Of a DNA stretch of 40,736 bases, positions 10,626 to 20,336 are shown one piece after another (positions within the stretch are counted from its first letter, which is position 1; each line of letters starts with the position of its first letter). The position numbers and the translations under genes were made by a program. The stretch is from assembly GCF_000425225.1 (NCBI RefSeq), contig NZ_AULJ01000047.1, positions 1-40,736 of the forward strand. Direction: 5' to 3'. Origin of the DNA: Pontibacillus marinus BH030004 = DSM 16465. Lineage in GTDB: Bacteria > Bacillota > Bacilli > Bacillales > BH030062. The notes under the pieces were generated by a model. That model was not told the origin of the DNA. It did no database searches and saw only the letters and a list, made by a program, of their open reading frames with translations.

Positions 10626-11726
10626 GTGAACAAACAACTAATAATGCTTCCAGGTGATGGTGTTGGTCCAGAAATTATGGAATCAGCTAAGGTGGTTCTC
10701 AATACGGTAGCAAGTGAATACGGCCATACCTTCACATACCACCAGCATGCCATTGGTGGTGATGCAATTGATCGATATGAAACACCTTTACCGGAGGAAA
10801 CCATTAATGCATGTAAAAATTCTGATGCTATTCTATTAGGTGCGGTAGGAGGAAGTAAATGGGATTCCCTTCCTGGTCATATGAGGCCAGAAAAAGGGTT
10901 GCTTGGGATACGTAAAACATTAGGCTTGTTTGCTAACTTACGACCGGTAAAAGGGTTTGCTCCTTTACTTCACACATCGCCTTTAAAAGAAGAGATCATT
11001 AAGGATAGCGATATCTTAATTATTCGTGAATTAACAGGTGGTCTTTACTTCGGTAAACCTAGTGAAAGACGTGACAATGCAGTAGTTGACACCCTTTCTT
11101 ATCACCGAAGTGAAATGGAACGAATTATTGATAAAGCCTTCCAAAGCGCGAGGTTAAGGAATAATCACTTAACTTCTGTTGATAAAGCAAATGTATTAGA
11201 GTCGAGCCGACTTTGGCGTGAAATTGTAAATGAAAAGAGCAAGGAATATCCTGACGTTACAGTAGAGCATGAACTCGTTGATGCTGCTGCCATGAAGTTA
11301 ATTACGCAGCCTAAGCAATTTGATGTCATGGTAACGGAGAATCTATTTGGTGATATTTTAAGTGACGAAGCATCTGTTTTAACTGGATCATTAGGAATGT
11401 TGCCGTCTGCTAGCATTCGATCTGATGGAGTGGGGCTTTATGAACCTGTACACGGATCGGCTCCCGATATTGCAGGAAAAGGGGTTGTTAATCCGCTAGG
11501 CATGATTTTATCTGTTGCTTTAATGCTACGACACTCCTTTCAACTTGAGGAAGAAGCAGCGAAGATTGAAAAAGCCGTTAATGAATGTCTAGAGCAAGGT
11601 TATCATACAGCAGATTTGCATATTGAAGGTGGTAAGCAAGTTGGAACGAAAGAAATGACCAAAATGGTAGTGGATCATATCACATCTAACAGTGTCTCAG
11701 ATTGTATCTGTAGTATGTATGCCTAA
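10626..11726 (+). CDS. leuB: 3-isopropylmalate dehydrogenase
   Basis: LeuB (366 residues) is the NAD-dependent oxidative decarboxylase of leucine synthesis. Seen: PGDGVGPEIM near the N terminus, GAVGGSKWD, RELTGGLYFGKPSER, and ENLFGDILSDEASVLTGSLG with the metal-binding aspartates. The NAD-type adenine loop EPVHGSAPDIAGKG is also present. GTG 10626 has GAGGAGGGT 5 bases upstream. The last residues (SVSDCICSMYA) look specific to this lineage. Confidence 0.97.
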   Translation: MNKQLIMLPGDGVGPEIMESAKVVLNTVASEYGHTFTYHQHAIGGDAIDRYETPLPEETINACKNSDAILLGAVGGSKWDSLPGHMRPEKGLLGIRKTLGLFANLRPVKGFAPLLHTSPLKEEIIKDSDILIIRELTGGLYFGKPSERRDNAVVDTLSYHRSEMERIIDKAFQSARLRNNHLTSVDKANVLESSRLWREIVNEKSKEYPDVTVEHELVDAAAMKLITQPKQFDVMVTENLFGDILSDEASVLTGSLGMLPSASIRSDGVGLYEPVHGSAPDIAGKGVVNPLGMILSVALMLRHSFQLEEEAAKIEKAVNECLEQGYHTADLHIEGGKQVGTKEMTKMVVDHITSNSVSDCICSMYA

Positions 11727-11745
11727 TTGAAGGAGGTGCGTTAAA

Positions 11746-13152
11746 TTGGTACAACCTAAAACCATTATTGAAAAGATTTGGGAGAAACACGTTGTGCATG
11801 AGGAGGAAGGAAAACCCGATCTACTTTATATTGATTTACATCTTGTTCATGAGGTAACTTCTCCTCAAGCTTTTGAAGGCTTGCGCATGAATAATCGAAA
11901 AGTTCGTCGACCGGATTTAACCTATGCCACGATGGACCACAACGTTCCTACAAAAAATCGAGATGTCATAAAAGATCAGGTTTCTCAAAAGCAGATGGAA
12001 ACGTTAAAGAAAAACTGTGAAGAGAATGGAATTACACTAGCGGACATGAACAACCCGAACCAAGGGATCGTGCACGTTATTGGTCCTGAGCTGGGGCTAA
12101 CACAACCGGGTAAGACCATTGTTTGCGGTGACAGTCACACATCAACACATGGTGCATTCGGAGCTCTTGCTTTTGGTATTGGTACAAGTGAAGTTGAACA
12201 TGTGTTAGCTACACAGTCCTTGTGGCAAGATCGCCCCAAAACCCTAAACGTCCATGTTGAAGGAGGTTTGGGAACTGGTGTTACAGCGAAAGACCTTATT
12301 TTGGCGATCATTGCTAAATATGGTGTTCGCTTTGGAACGGGTCATGTTATAGAGTTTACGGGAGAAGCAATCCGAAACTTATCGATGGAAGGCCGTATGA
12401 CAGTGTGCAATATGTCTATTGAAGCAGGAGCTCGTGCTGGATTAATCAGTCCCGATGAAAAAACAGTGGACTACTTAAAAGGGAAAAAACATGTTCCAGA
12501 GGGAGAAGCATTTACAGAGCTTGCTGAGCAATGGAGAGAATTAGCCACGGATGAAGGTGCTGTCTATGATAAAACGCTAACCATTGATGCAGACGAGGTA
12601 GAGCCGCAAGTTACCTGGGGAACCAATCCAGGTATGGGTGTACCAGTGAGTGGAAGAACCCCTGGCTTGGACGAAGTGGAAGATGTAGAAGGTGTAGAAC
12701 GAGCGTTAGAGTATATGGGACTGGAAGAGAAACAGCCGATCTCCTCTATAGGTATTGATCATGTATTCATTGGATCATGTACAAATTCACGTCTAAGTGA
12801 TTTGAAAAAAGCAGCTGCCATTGTGCAAGGTAAGCAAGTAAATGAAAATGTAAGAGCCATAGTCGTTCCGGGATCGTTTAGTACGAAATTACAGGCTGAA
12901 AAAGAAGGTTTAGATACGATATTTAAACAAGCAGGGTTTGAATGGCGCGAGGCTGGTTGTAGTATGTGTTTAGCAATGAATGACGACATTGTCCCACCAG
13001 GTGGGAGATGTGCATCAACTTCTAACCGAAACTTTGAAGGAAGACAAGGCAATGGAGCACGAACGCATTTAGTTAGCCCTGAAATGGCAGCAGCGGCTGC
13101 TATTGAAGGGCAGTTTGTAGATGTTCGACAGTTTGCAGGAGTATTAAATTAG
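11746..13152 (+). CDS. leuC: 3-isopropylmalate dehydratase, large subunit
   Basis: LeuC (468 residues) is the aconitase-family subunit that carries the 4Fe-4S cluster. Cluster ligands are C345 (GSCTNSR), C405 and C408 (GCSMC). Substrate-site motifs HVIGPELG and [13 protein letters not shown] are present. With LeuD it interconverts 2- and 3-isopropylmalate. The start is TTG 11746, placed 7 bases after GAAGGAGGTG; the strong ribosome binding site decides this start. Confidence 0.97.
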   Translation: MVQPKTIIEKIWEKHVVHEEEGKPDLLYIDLHLVHEVTSPQAFEGLRMNNRKVRRPDLTYATMDHNVPTKNRDVIKDQVSQKQMETLKKNCEENGITLADMNNPNQGIVHVIGPELGLTQPGKTIVCGDSHTSTHGAFGALAFGIGTSEVEHVLATQSLWQDRPKTLNVHVEGGLGTGVTAKDLILAIIAKYGVRFGTGHVIEFTGEAIRNLSMEGRMTVCNMSIEAGARAGLISPDEKTVDYLKGKKHVPEGEAFTELAEQWRELATDEGAVYDKTLTIDADEVEPQVTWGTNPGMGVPVSGRTPGLDEVEDVEGVERALEYMGLEEKQPISSIGIDHVFIGSCTNSRLSDLKKAAAIVQGKQVNENVRAIVVPGSFSTKLQAEKEGLDTIFKQAGFEWREAGCSMCLAMNDDIVPPGGRCASTSNRNFEGRQGNGARTHLVSPEMAAAAAIEGQFVDVRQFAGVLN

Positions 13153-13165
13153 GAAGTGATAGGGA

Positions 13166-13744
13166 ATGGAAGCTATTCAAGAGCATACAGGACTTGTGTA
13201 TCCATTAAATCGAACAAACGTTGATACAGATCAGATTATTCCAAAGCAATTTTTAAAGCGAATTGAAAGAAGCGGATTTGGCCAATTTCTATTTTATCAT
13301 TGGCGGTTTGATGATGATGGGAATCAAAGAGCTGATTTTGGGCTGAATAACCCTAAGTATGAAAATGCCACAATTTTATTAGCGGGTGAAAATTTCGGAT
13401 GTGGTTCATCCAGGGAACATGCACCTTGGGCATTATTAGATTATGGGTTTCGCGTGATCATTGCTCCCAGTTTTGCGGATATTTTTTATAATAATGCTTT
13501 AAAAAATGGAATTATCCCAATTCAAATGGACCAAGAACAGCTTGATAAATGGATGGAGCAAGCAGAGCATTCAACGTTAACGTTAACCGTAGACCTAGAA
13601 AATCAAACGGTAAAAAATACGGAACAACAAGCCGTACACTTTGATATTCCAGCTTATCACAAGGAAAAGTTGTTAAATGGCTGGGATGAAATTGCATTAA
13701 CACTACAGCATGAAGATAAGATTGAGGAGTATGAAAACGTATAA
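13166..13744 (+). CDS. leuD: 3-isopropylmalate dehydratase, small subunit
   Basis: LeuD (192 residues) is the swivel-domain partner of LeuC. Seen: NVDTDQIIPKQFLKR near the N terminus, ILLAGENFGCGSSREHAPWAL, and FADIFYNNALKNGIIPI. It begins 13 bases after leuC, with AGGAAGTGA upstream of ATG 13166. Its stop is 9 bases before the likely ilvA start. Confidence 0.97.
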   Translation: MEAIQEHTGLVYPLNRTNVDTDQIIPKQFLKRIERSGFGQFLFYHWRFDDDGNQRADFGLNNPKYENATILLAGENFGCGSSREHAPWALLDYGFRVIIAPSFADIFYNNALKNGIIPIQMDQEQLDKWMEQAEHSTLTLTVDLENQTVKNTEQQAVHFDIPAYHKEKLLNGWDEIALTLQHEDKIEEYENV

Positions 13745-13753
13745 AAAAGAGGA

Positions 13754-14749
13754 GTGAAGTACCTTGGGAATTGCTTAACGGGTGATAAAGTTCGGACTGC
13801 GATGGAACGTCTAAAGCCTATCGTTCATCAAACACCATTATTAACATCAACGACAACAAATGAGTTACTAGGAAAAGACGTTTATTTCAAGATGGAAAAC
13901 CAGCAAAAAACAGGGGCATTTAAGTATAGAGGAGCTAGCTTTAAAATGATGCAGCTCCCTGAAGAAGAGTTGAATAAGGGAGTTGTCACCGCCTCAGCAG
14001 GAAACCATGCACAAGGTGTAGCCCATGCGGCAGCTCAGTTAGGTGTGAAGGCGACTATATTCATGGCAGAAAAAACGCCGTTGGCAAAAGTAGAAGCAAC
14101 TCGATCTTATGGTGCCGAAGTCGTGTTAACCGGGGAGAATTTCCAAGAAGCCTATGAAGCTTCTTTAAGGAAACAGGCCCAAGATGATTGTGTTTATATA
14201 CATCCATTTGATGATTACGACATCATGGCAGGGCAGGGTACTATTGGATTGGAAATGCTAGAGCAAGAAAAACAAATGGATACCATTTTAGTTCCAATTG
14301 GTGGCGGAGGTCTTATTAGTGGCGTAGCAGTTGCTGTTAAGGAACAGAATCCAAACGTTAAAGTTATAGGCGTTCAGGCTAGTAAAGCTACAGCAGTATA
14401 TGAGAACTATCACCAGAAAAAGTTTAACAACCATAACTCTTCACCTACAATTGCAGAAGGAATTGCGGTCAAACAACCAGGAACAAATACCTTACCATTA
14501 ATTAATCAATATGTAGACGACATCGTAACTGTAACAGATGAAGAGATTGCATCTGCTATGGTCTACATGCTAGAGCGTAATAAGTCTCTAATTGAAGGGG
14601 CAGGAGCTGCAACGCTAGCAGCTTTATTTACCCATAATAAGCTTATTCAATCAAAGCATTGTGGGGTAGTTGTTAGTGGAGGTAATATGGATATCAGTGC
14701 TTTACCCAAAGTTCAAAAACTAGCTAAGAGGATGCATTTTACAGCATAG
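13754..14749 (+). CDS. ilvA: threonine dehydratase, short form without the ACT-like domain
   Basis: A PLP enzyme that deaminates threonine to 2-oxobutyrate, the entry to isoleucine. The PLP lysine is in TGAFKYRGA, the glycine loop is PIGGGGLISG, and SAGNHAQGVA is present. At 331 residues it has only the catalytic domain; the B. subtilis enzyme (about 420) also has a C-terminal regulatory domain that senses isoleucine. The start is uncertain. GTG 13754 touches GAGGAG with no proper spacing, the next in-frame ATG is 13802, and the well-spaced TTG 13764 is out of frame. Reinitiation from the leuD stop could serve GTG 13754. It is the last gene of the operon. Confidence 0.9.
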   Translation: MKYLGNCLTGDKVRTAMERLKPIVHQTPLLTSTTTNELLGKDVYFKMENQQKTGAFKYRGASFKMMQLPEEELNKGVVTASAGNHAQGVAHAAAQLGVKATIFMAEKTPLAKVEATRSYGAEVVLTGENFQEAYEASLRKQAQDDCVYIHPFDDYDIMAGQGTIGLEMLEQEKQMDTILVPIGGGGLISGVAVAVKEQNPNVKVIGVQASKATAVYENYHQKKFNNHNSSPTIAEGIAVKQPGTNTLPLINQYVDDIVTVTDEEIASAMVYMLERNKSLIEGAGAATLAALFTHNKLIQSKHCGVVVSGGNMDISALPKVQKLAKRMHFTA

Positions 14750-14796
14750 GATATCACTAAATCTGTCGATTACAACAATAGTAGATCAAGAATAAT

Positions 14797-14845
14797 AAAA
14801 AGCACATGCGGTCTCGTATTTGAGGTCACATGTGCTTTGATTTTT
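14797..14845 (+). terminator. terminator of the ilv-leu operon
   Basis: AAAGCACATG (14799-14808) pairs with CATGTGCTTT (14829-14838). A smaller inner pairing is possible, and GATTTTT follows. It lies between the plus-strand operon and the minus-strand kinase gene and may serve both. Confidence 0.8.
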
Positions 14846-14869
14846 GGGGCCATAATATTAATTGGGCAA

Positions 14870-16531
14870 TTAATGCTGTCCCGATGAAGTACACTTTGTT
14901 TCACTGACAAGAGGTAATGTAATCGTGAATGTTGTACCTTGTCCAGGATTAGATTGAACATTTATTGTACCTTCATGTTTTTCAATTAAGTTATAGCAAA
15001 CCATCAGGCCTATTCCGCTTCCTTTTTCTTTAGTTGTATAAAAAGGTTCAGCTACATGTTTTAGAATGTGATCTGGAATCCCTTTTCCGTTATCCGTAAC
15101 ATCAATTTTGACCTGGTTATGATCTTTGTAAGAATGGACCTTGATGTTTCCCTCATCCTCTATGGATTCGATCGCATTTTTTAAAAGATTGATAAACACC
15201 TGTTGAAGCTGTTCTTTATTACATCTGACAAAAAGGTTATGTTGGAAGTCTTCTTGGATATTTACTTGTTCTGTTTCTGCTTGAAACTTCATTAACCCGC
15301 AAACATGTTTGAGAATTTCGTTAATCTCAATTGTGTCCATAGTCATTTGTTCTGGCTTACCTAAGACCAATAACTCTCCGGCTATAAGCTCGATTCGTTC
15401 AACTTCTCTGCCGATAATAGAGTATATATCTAGATCAAGGCTTCCCTCTTTAGCTAATTCAATAAATCCTTTAATAGCTGTAAGAGGATTTCTAATCTCG
15501 TGTGCATTACTGGCTGCTAACTGACTAATCATATCTAATTTTTGACTTCCTTTTTTGTCTTTCATATCTCTGGCAATAGTAATCGTCGCTTCCACAGTTC
15601 GTTCTTCGTTTAAAAATGGAAAAGAATACATCTCTACTTCTACGGTATTTCCTTTACTTGTCGTGAGTTTTACCTCTATTGGAGAGCCCGAATGATCTAA
15701 CGGATTCTTCTCTGGAAATTTTTCTTGGATAATATCTATTAGAGAGAGATGAACTAAATCATGAAAGTCACATTCCATTAAGGTTGTTGCAGCTTCATTC
15801 ACATAGGCGATTGTCCCATTTGAACTAATAAACACTGGATCTGGTAATTGATCTATTAGCTTAGAGTATTGTGTATGTAAGTTTTCGATTGTTTCGTATT
15901 GTTTTGTATCATGCATGATGGAAGGGGATAATCGTTCATTTTCATAAAAACTAGATGAAACAAATTCATTGTCGGACATAATGTACTGATGATGCTTCAT
16001 CAACTCCATTTGTAAACTTGCAGGTAACTCTTCTCCATCATACGCGCATACTGAAAACGTGTTCATCTCGTTTACAAAATCATCTACATTCATCTCGTAC
16101 TTTTTTATTAAATCCATAAAGCATGCTTGATTTGCACACCACTTTACTTTACCCCAGGTTCTTATCGGAATCCCTTCTTGAAGAAAGGGGGTTAATAGGG
16201 GTGAAAAAGAAGATATGACAGTATCAATGTCAAAAATATCATTGCTTGTATAAAACTCATGACGATCAGAGAATAGGATGGATGCAACCTTCTCTTGGTC
16301 AAAACCTTTATGTATGAGTTGTTCTGTTATTGTATTAAAAATATGTGGTTCATCAATGAATACAACAGCTTGTCCTAATGATAAGCCGGAGGAAATAAAT
16401 GATGTAGCGTTTTCGAGGTATTTTTCAGGGTCTGTGGAAGTGTATAAGATATGAGTACCATTTGTAATTGTAGTATTTTGAGTGAATGCAATGTCAGGGC
16501 TCAGCACATGTTCAGGGGTTAGTAAGGGCAT
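14870..16531 (-). CDS. sporulation-type sensor histidine kinase (MEDS-PAS-HisKA-HATPase)
   Basis: A 553-residue kinase with no membrane segments, so cytosolic. Residues 20-185 resemble the MEDS/DcmR sensory domain (HILYTSTDPEKYLENATSFI, then YDGEELP). Residues about 215-325 form a PAS domain (LIDQLPDPVFISSNGTIAYV). HisKA has the phospho-acceptor His344 in NAHEIRNPLTAIKGF. The HATPase shows NLLKNAIES, DNGKGIP and KGSGIGLMVCYNLIEKHEG. This C-terminal half resembles the Spo0A-phosphorelay kinases of Bacillus (KinA-KinE). No response regulator is adjacent, as expected for an orphan sporulation kinase. An imperfect sigma-H-like pair (AAGGAAAA and GTGAAT) lies upstream at 16590-16617, but the spacing is short. 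The ligand is unknown. Confidence 0.88.
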   Translation of the reverse strand: MPLLTPEHVLSPDIAFTQNTTITNGTHILYTSTDPEKYLENATSFISSGLSLGQAVVFIDEPHIFNTITEQLIHKGFDQEKVASILFSDRHEFYTSNDIFDIDTVISSFSPLLTPFLQEGIPIRTWGKVKWCANQACFMDLIKKYEMNVDDFVNEMNTFSVCAYDGEELPASLQMELMKHHQYIMSDNEFVSSSFYENERLSPSIMHDTKQYETIENLHTQYSKLIDQLPDPVFISSNGTIAYVNEAATTLMECDFHDLVHLSLIDIIQEKFPEKNPLDHSGSPIEVKLTTSKGNTVEVEMYSFPFLNEERTVEATITIARDMKDKKGSQKLDMISQLAASNAHEIRNPLTAIKGFIELAKEGSLDLDIYSIIGREVERIELIAGELLVLGKPEQMTMDTIEINEILKHVCGLMKFQAETEQVNIQEDFQHNLFVRCNKEQLQQVFINLLKNAIESIEDEGNIKVHSYKDHNQVKIDVTDNGKGIPDHILKHVAEPFYTTKEKGSGIGLMVCYNLIEKHEGTINVQSNPGQGTTFTITLPLVSETKCTSSGQH

Positions 16532-16669
16532 TTTTTCTACCTACTTTCTAAGAAATAGTTGATGCAGTACTAAAAATCATTTAAACATGTATTCACAAGG
16601 TGTTTCATTTTCCTTATTTTAGCATATTTTTGTGGTTTTAATGAAGAAAAATAAATTTCTAAGTAATAA

Positions 16670-16708
16670 AAATAAGCCTTACTACAACCATAGTAGTAAG
16701 GCTTTTTG
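16670..16708 (-). terminator. terminator of the mnt operon, possibly bidirectional
   Basis: A 12-bp stem, AAGCCTTACTAC (16674-16685) with 16693-16704, has T-rich sequence on both sides. It lies just past the stop of the last minus-strand transporter gene. The stretch from here to 16531 holds the kinase promoter region. Confidence 0.85.
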
Positions 16709-16727
16709 TTACTTAGATATTTTGTTT

Positions 16728-17609
16728 TTATACACTTTGTTGCATCTTTTTCCTACGGAACCATTTTGCAATCATGCCATGCTTAGGACTCAGTAAGAAG
16801 CACAGTGTAAATAATAAACCTGTTGCTGAGGCAATAGCTCCTGAAATGGAAACGTCGAATAGTACGGCTCCTCCATAACCAACCAATGCAGACAACGCTC
16901 CTATAACACCACTCAGGATAAGCATCATACCAAATTTATCTGTTAGAAGATAAGCACTAGAGCCAGGGACAATAAGCATAGCTACAACTAGGATAGCCCC
17001 GACACTATCAAATGAAGCAACTGTTGAAAAGGACACCATCGTCATAAGCAGGTAGTGGATAAAGACTACGGGTACCCCAATCGATAAAGCTAATTGTGGA
17101 TCAAATGTACTTATTTTTATTTCTTTATAGAGAAGTAGAATGATTGATATATTTAAAAGTAAGACCCCACCAAGCATCCATACAGCCGTAGGTCCGAGAT
17201 CGACCCCATTAATCGTGAGGGTATCCCAAGGAATAAATGCGATTTCTCCCATTAAAGCGTGCTGAACATCTAAGTGAACATTATCTCCTATGAAAGAGAT
17301 GAGAACGACTCCCAGCGCAAACAGGGAAGTAAATACAACTCCAATTGCAGCATCAGATTGTACGCCACTTGAATCAAGGGCTTGCACCATAACGGCTGTT
17401 AATACACCTACAATAGCTGCACCAATTAACATAGGCACACCGTTCAAGGATTGTGTGACCAAGAAGGCTCCTACAATTCCAAGTAATACGGTGTGACTGA
17501 TGGCATCAGCTAGCATCGCCATTTTTCTTAAAACAAGTAGTGCTCCGGTAACACCGCAAGTCACCCCAACGAGACACCCTGTTAGAATAATCCATGCACT
17601 ATAACTCAT
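16728..17609 (-). CDS. mntD: metal ABC transporter permease (second of two)
   Basis: A 293-residue membrane permease of the ABC-3 family, with about eight or nine hydrophobic segments. It carries the family signature GALLVLRKMAMLADAISHTVLLGI near residues 21-46. With its neighbour it would form the channel for manganese or a similar metal ion. Its start overlaps the end of the upstream permease by four bases. The C-terminal RRKKMQQ is basic and cytosolic. Confidence 0.9.
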   Translation of the reverse strand: MSYSAWIILTGCLVGVTCGVTGALLVLRKMAMLADAISHTVLLGIVGAFLVTQSLNGVPMLIGAAIVGVLTAVMVQALDSSGVQSDAAIGVVFTSLFALGVVLISFIGDNVHLDVQHALMGEIAFIPWDTLTINGVDLGPTAVWMLGGVLLLNISIILLLYKEIKISTFDPQLALSIGVPVVFIHYLLMTMVSFSTVASFDSVGAILVVAMLIVPGSSAYLLTDKFGMMLILSGVIGALSALVGYGGAVLFDVSISGAIASATGLLFTLCFLLSPKHGMIAKWFRRKKMQQSV

Positions 17610-18475
17610 GTCGTTCTCACCGCCTTTATTATCAATCCTTTACGTGCGCCGAACAGTAATGAAACAAGGAAGATTACTGATGCACATAATACAATTAGGG
17701 GACCTGTCGGAAGCCCATCTCCTGCAGTGCTAATCAATGTACCAACGACACCAGAAATGCCACCTATACATCCTGATAAAAAGGCCATTCTCCCAAGGCG
17801 ATCAGTCCAATACCTGGCTGCCAGAGGAGGTGTGATGAGAAGTGCAGCAATTAAGACAACACCAACCATTTGAATTCCGACTACTACGATTCCTACAACT
17901 AAGCCCATTAGGATTAGGTTAAAAAGGCTTACCGGTAAACCGATCCCTTTGGCATACTGTGGATCAAAAATTGATATTTTCAATTCTTTAAAGAACAGTG
18001 CACTTACAATAATGATAATGAGAGATCCCAATGCAATGACCTGTATATCACTTTTGACCATTGCTGCTGCCTGACCAAAGATGAATTCATCAAGGCCACT
18101 TCGATTTCCTTTTGTATTTTTGGTGATATACGTTAATAGGACAATACCAAAACCAAAGAAAACCGAGAGTACCACACCTATGGATGCATCTGTCTTTATT
18201 CTTGAATGTTTCACAATAGCTTGGATTAAATAGGTTGCTAACAATCCCGTACAGGCAGCGCCAACTAGAAAGAGGGGGATGGATTTAACGTTAAAAATAA
18301 TATAGACTGCACAAACTCCAGGAAGTGTAGCATGAGCCATAGCATCCCCGATTAAGCTCTGTTTCTTCAAAAGTACGAAACTACCGATCAAACCACTTGC
18401 AAAGCCAAGGATGATTGAACCCAGCAAAACCCACTGCGTATTAGCACTTGAGAGAAAATTTAAAAACTCACTCAT
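17606..18475 (-). CDS. mntC: metal ABC transporter permease (first of two)
   Basis: A 289-residue ABC-3 family permease with multiple hydrophobic segments. The signature GSFVLLKKQSLIGDAMAHATLPG follows the first membrane helix. It forms the inner-membrane channel with the next gene product and is driven by the ATPase encoded 5 bases upstream. Two different permease genes in tandem are typical of mntABCD in Bacillus. Confidence 0.9.
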   Translation of the reverse strand: MSEFLNFLSSANTQWVLLGSIILGFASGLIGSFVLLKKQSLIGDAMAHATLPGVCAVYIIFNVKSIPLFLVGAACTGLLATYLIQAIVKHSRIKTDASIGVVLSVFFGFGIVLLTYITKNTKGNRSGLDEFIFGQAAAMVKSDIQVIALGSLIIIIVSALFFKELKISIFDPQYAKGIGLPVSLFNLILMGLVVGIVVVGIQMVGVVLIAALLITPPLAARYWTDRLGRMAFLSGCIGGISGVVGTLISTAGDGLPTGPLIVLCASVIFLVSLLFGARKGLIIKAVRTT

Positions 18476-18480
18476 TCAAA

Positions 18481-19230
18481 TCATCCTCCTTGCATCATGA
18501 CTTGATTATTTCCAAGGAATGAAATGGAACCACCATATGTGCGTTGTAAATTATCCATAGTGAATACATCTGATGTGGGTCCGCATTCAATAGGTTTCTT
18601 GTTTAGTAATAAACAGTGATCAAAGTAGTCTTTTACGGTTTGTAAATCATGGTGTACAACGAGAACTGTTTTGCCTTGTTCTTTCCATTCTTGCATCAAC
18701 TTAATGATGGCTCTTTCTGTTGCAGCATCCACTCCAACGAATGGTTCATCCATAAAATACACTTGGGCATCTTGAGCTAGTGCACGTGCTAGGAAGACAC
18801 GTTGCTGCTGACCACCTGATAGCTGACTGATTTGTCGGTCAGCGAATTCTTCCATACCAACTTTCTTCAAGCAATCTAAAGCGTATTGCACTTCTTTTTT
18901 ATTAGGGCGCTTAATCCAACCGATGTGACCATAGCGACCCATGAGTACAACATCTAAAGCGTTTGTCGGGAAGTCCCAGTCAACTTCACTACGTTGTGGG
19001 ACATATCCTACCAAGCTCCGTTGTTTTTTATATGGTTTTCCGTAAACCGTAACTTCTCCAGAAATGGTTGGGATCAGGCGTAAGATTGCTTTGATCAGTG
19101 TAGACTTTCCAGCACCGTTTGGTCCGATTATCCCCGTTAAAGATCCTTCAGGAATACTGAAATTCACATCTTCCAATGCATATTGTTTATCGTACGTAAC
19201 GGATAAATTTTGTATCGTTAAAGCGTTCAT
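18481..19230 (-). CDS. mntB: metal ABC transporter ATP-binding protein
   Basis: A 249-residue ABC ATPase. Walker A is GPNGAGKST (about residues 36-44), the Q-loop is YVPQRSEVDWDFP, the signature is LSGGQQQR, Walker B is VYFMDEPFVGVD, and the H-loop is VVHHDL. The VDWDFP stretch is characteristic of manganese/zinc transporters of this class. It sits between the binding-protein gene and the two permease genes. Confidence 0.93.
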   Translation of the reverse strand: MNALTIQNLSVTYDKQYALEDVNFSIPEGSLTGIIGPNGAGKSTLIKAILRLIPTISGEVTVYGKPYKKQRSLVGYVPQRSEVDWDFPTNALDVVLMGRYGHIGWIKRPNKKEVQYALDCLKKVGMEEFADRQISQLSGGQQQRVFLARALAQDAQVYFMDEPFVGVDAATERAIIKLMQEWKEQGKTVLVVHHDLQTVKDYFDHCLLLNKKPIECGPTSDVFTMDNLQRTYGGSISFLGNNQVMMQGG

Positions 19231-19246
19231 GGAAAATCTCCTTTCC

Positions 19247-20173
19247 TTATTTAAGAGCGTTTACGATCGTTTCGATATTGTGTTTGAACATCCCGATGTA
19301 AGTGCCTTCTTTTGTGTCTTCAGGTCCCATAGCATCTGAGTATAATTCCCCGCCAATTTTTACGTTATGGCCATTTTCTTTTGCACCTTCAACAACGGCA
19401 TTAATGGAACGCTCAGATACACTACTTTCAACAAATACGGCTTTGATGTTTCGTTCTGATAGAAGATCTACAATTCTTTGTACATCCTTTAGTCCAAATT
19501 CCGATTCCGTACTTAGACCTTGTAAACCTCTAACTTCTAGCCCGTAAGCTTTACCAAAGTAGTGGAAGGCGTCATGGGCAGTTACAAGTACACGGCTTTC
19601 TTCTGGGATTTTATTGATTTGCTCTTTAGCATATTTATGAAGTTCATCTAGCTTTTGCTTATAGTTTTCAGCATTTTTTTCATAAGCCTCTGTGTTATCA
19701 GGATCTAAATCACTTAAACCCTTAGCGACTTCATCAACTGTGTATTGCCACATGGTTACATCAAACCATACATGTGGGTCATAGATTTCAGGGTTTTCCG
19801 GATCAGCATCCATTTTTTCTTCAGGTATGCTTTCTGCGACAGCGTAAGTAGGCTTTTGTTGGCGCATCTTTTTGAATACTTTGTTCATTTGACCTTCTAA
19901 GTGATGGCCATTGTAAAAAATAATATCAGCTTCTTGAAGCAACTCGATGTCACTGTGTGTTGCTTTATATAAATGAGGATCTGTTCCTGGTCCCATTAAG
20001 CTTTCAACCTCAACATTATCTCCGCCAACGTTTCTAGCAACATCAGCAATTTGGGCAATTGTTGTCACAACTTTCACTTTTTCGTTTCCGTTTTGATCTT
20101 CTGAAGCAGCTTCATTGTTACATCCAGCTAGTAGTAATGCTGGGAATACAAGTAAGATTAATAGTTTTTTCAT
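19247..20173 (-). CDS. mntA: manganese/zinc-binding lipoprotein of the ABC transporter
   Basis: A 308-residue cluster A-I solute-binding protein. The lipobox LLAGC places the lipidated cysteine at residue 18. Metal ligands can be assigned as H67 (DPHLY), H134 (DPHVWFD), H200 (TAHDAF) and D280 (YSDAMG). That is the His-His-His-Asp set of TroA rather than the His-His-Glu-Asp set of PsaA, so metal choice cannot be settled from ligands alone. The MntR-like operator upstream favours manganese. It is the first gene of the operon. Confidence 0.93.
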   Translation of the reverse strand: MKKLLILLVFPALLLAGCNNEAASEDQNGNEKVKVVTTIAQIADVARNVGGDNVEVESLMGPGTDPHLYKATHSDIELLQEADIIFYNGHHLEGQMNKVFKKMRQQKPTYAVAESIPEEKMDADPENPEIYDPHVWFDVTMWQYTVDEVAKGLSDLDPDNTEAYEKNAENYKQKLDELHKYAKEQINKIPEESRVLVTAHDAFHYFGKAYGLEVRGLQGLSTESEFGLKDVQRIVDLLSERNIKAVFVESSVSERSINAVVEGAKENGHNVKIGGELYSDAMGPEDTKEGTYIGMFKHNIETIVNALK

Positions 20174-20316
20174 CTTTCCATCTCCTTTAGTACAAGTTAA
20201 TATTGTTGGTCATATGCAAAAAATAAAATAAAAAAAATCGCTCTTAAAACTTTAATAAAATATATGCCTTGTTTTTATATATGTGCACAAATAATAAAAA
20301 ATTAACTTCGTCTATG

Positions 20317-20336
20317 AAAGTTTCCTTAGTGCAAAA
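20317..20336 (-). promoter_or_regulatory. MntR operator candidate
   Basis: On the minus strand this reads TTTTGCACTAAGGAAACTTT. It closely resembles the B. subtilis MntR sites (TTTGCCTTAAGGAAACT type, from memory). It overlaps the -10 box and transcript start of mntA, a repressing position when manganese is plentiful. Confidence 0.7.

Noticed and set aside
16590-16617. Sigma-H promoter for the histidine kinase (AAGGAAAA and GTGAAT on the minus strand)
   Set aside because: The first bases of both motifs deviate and the spacing is short; kept only as a remark in the gene entry.
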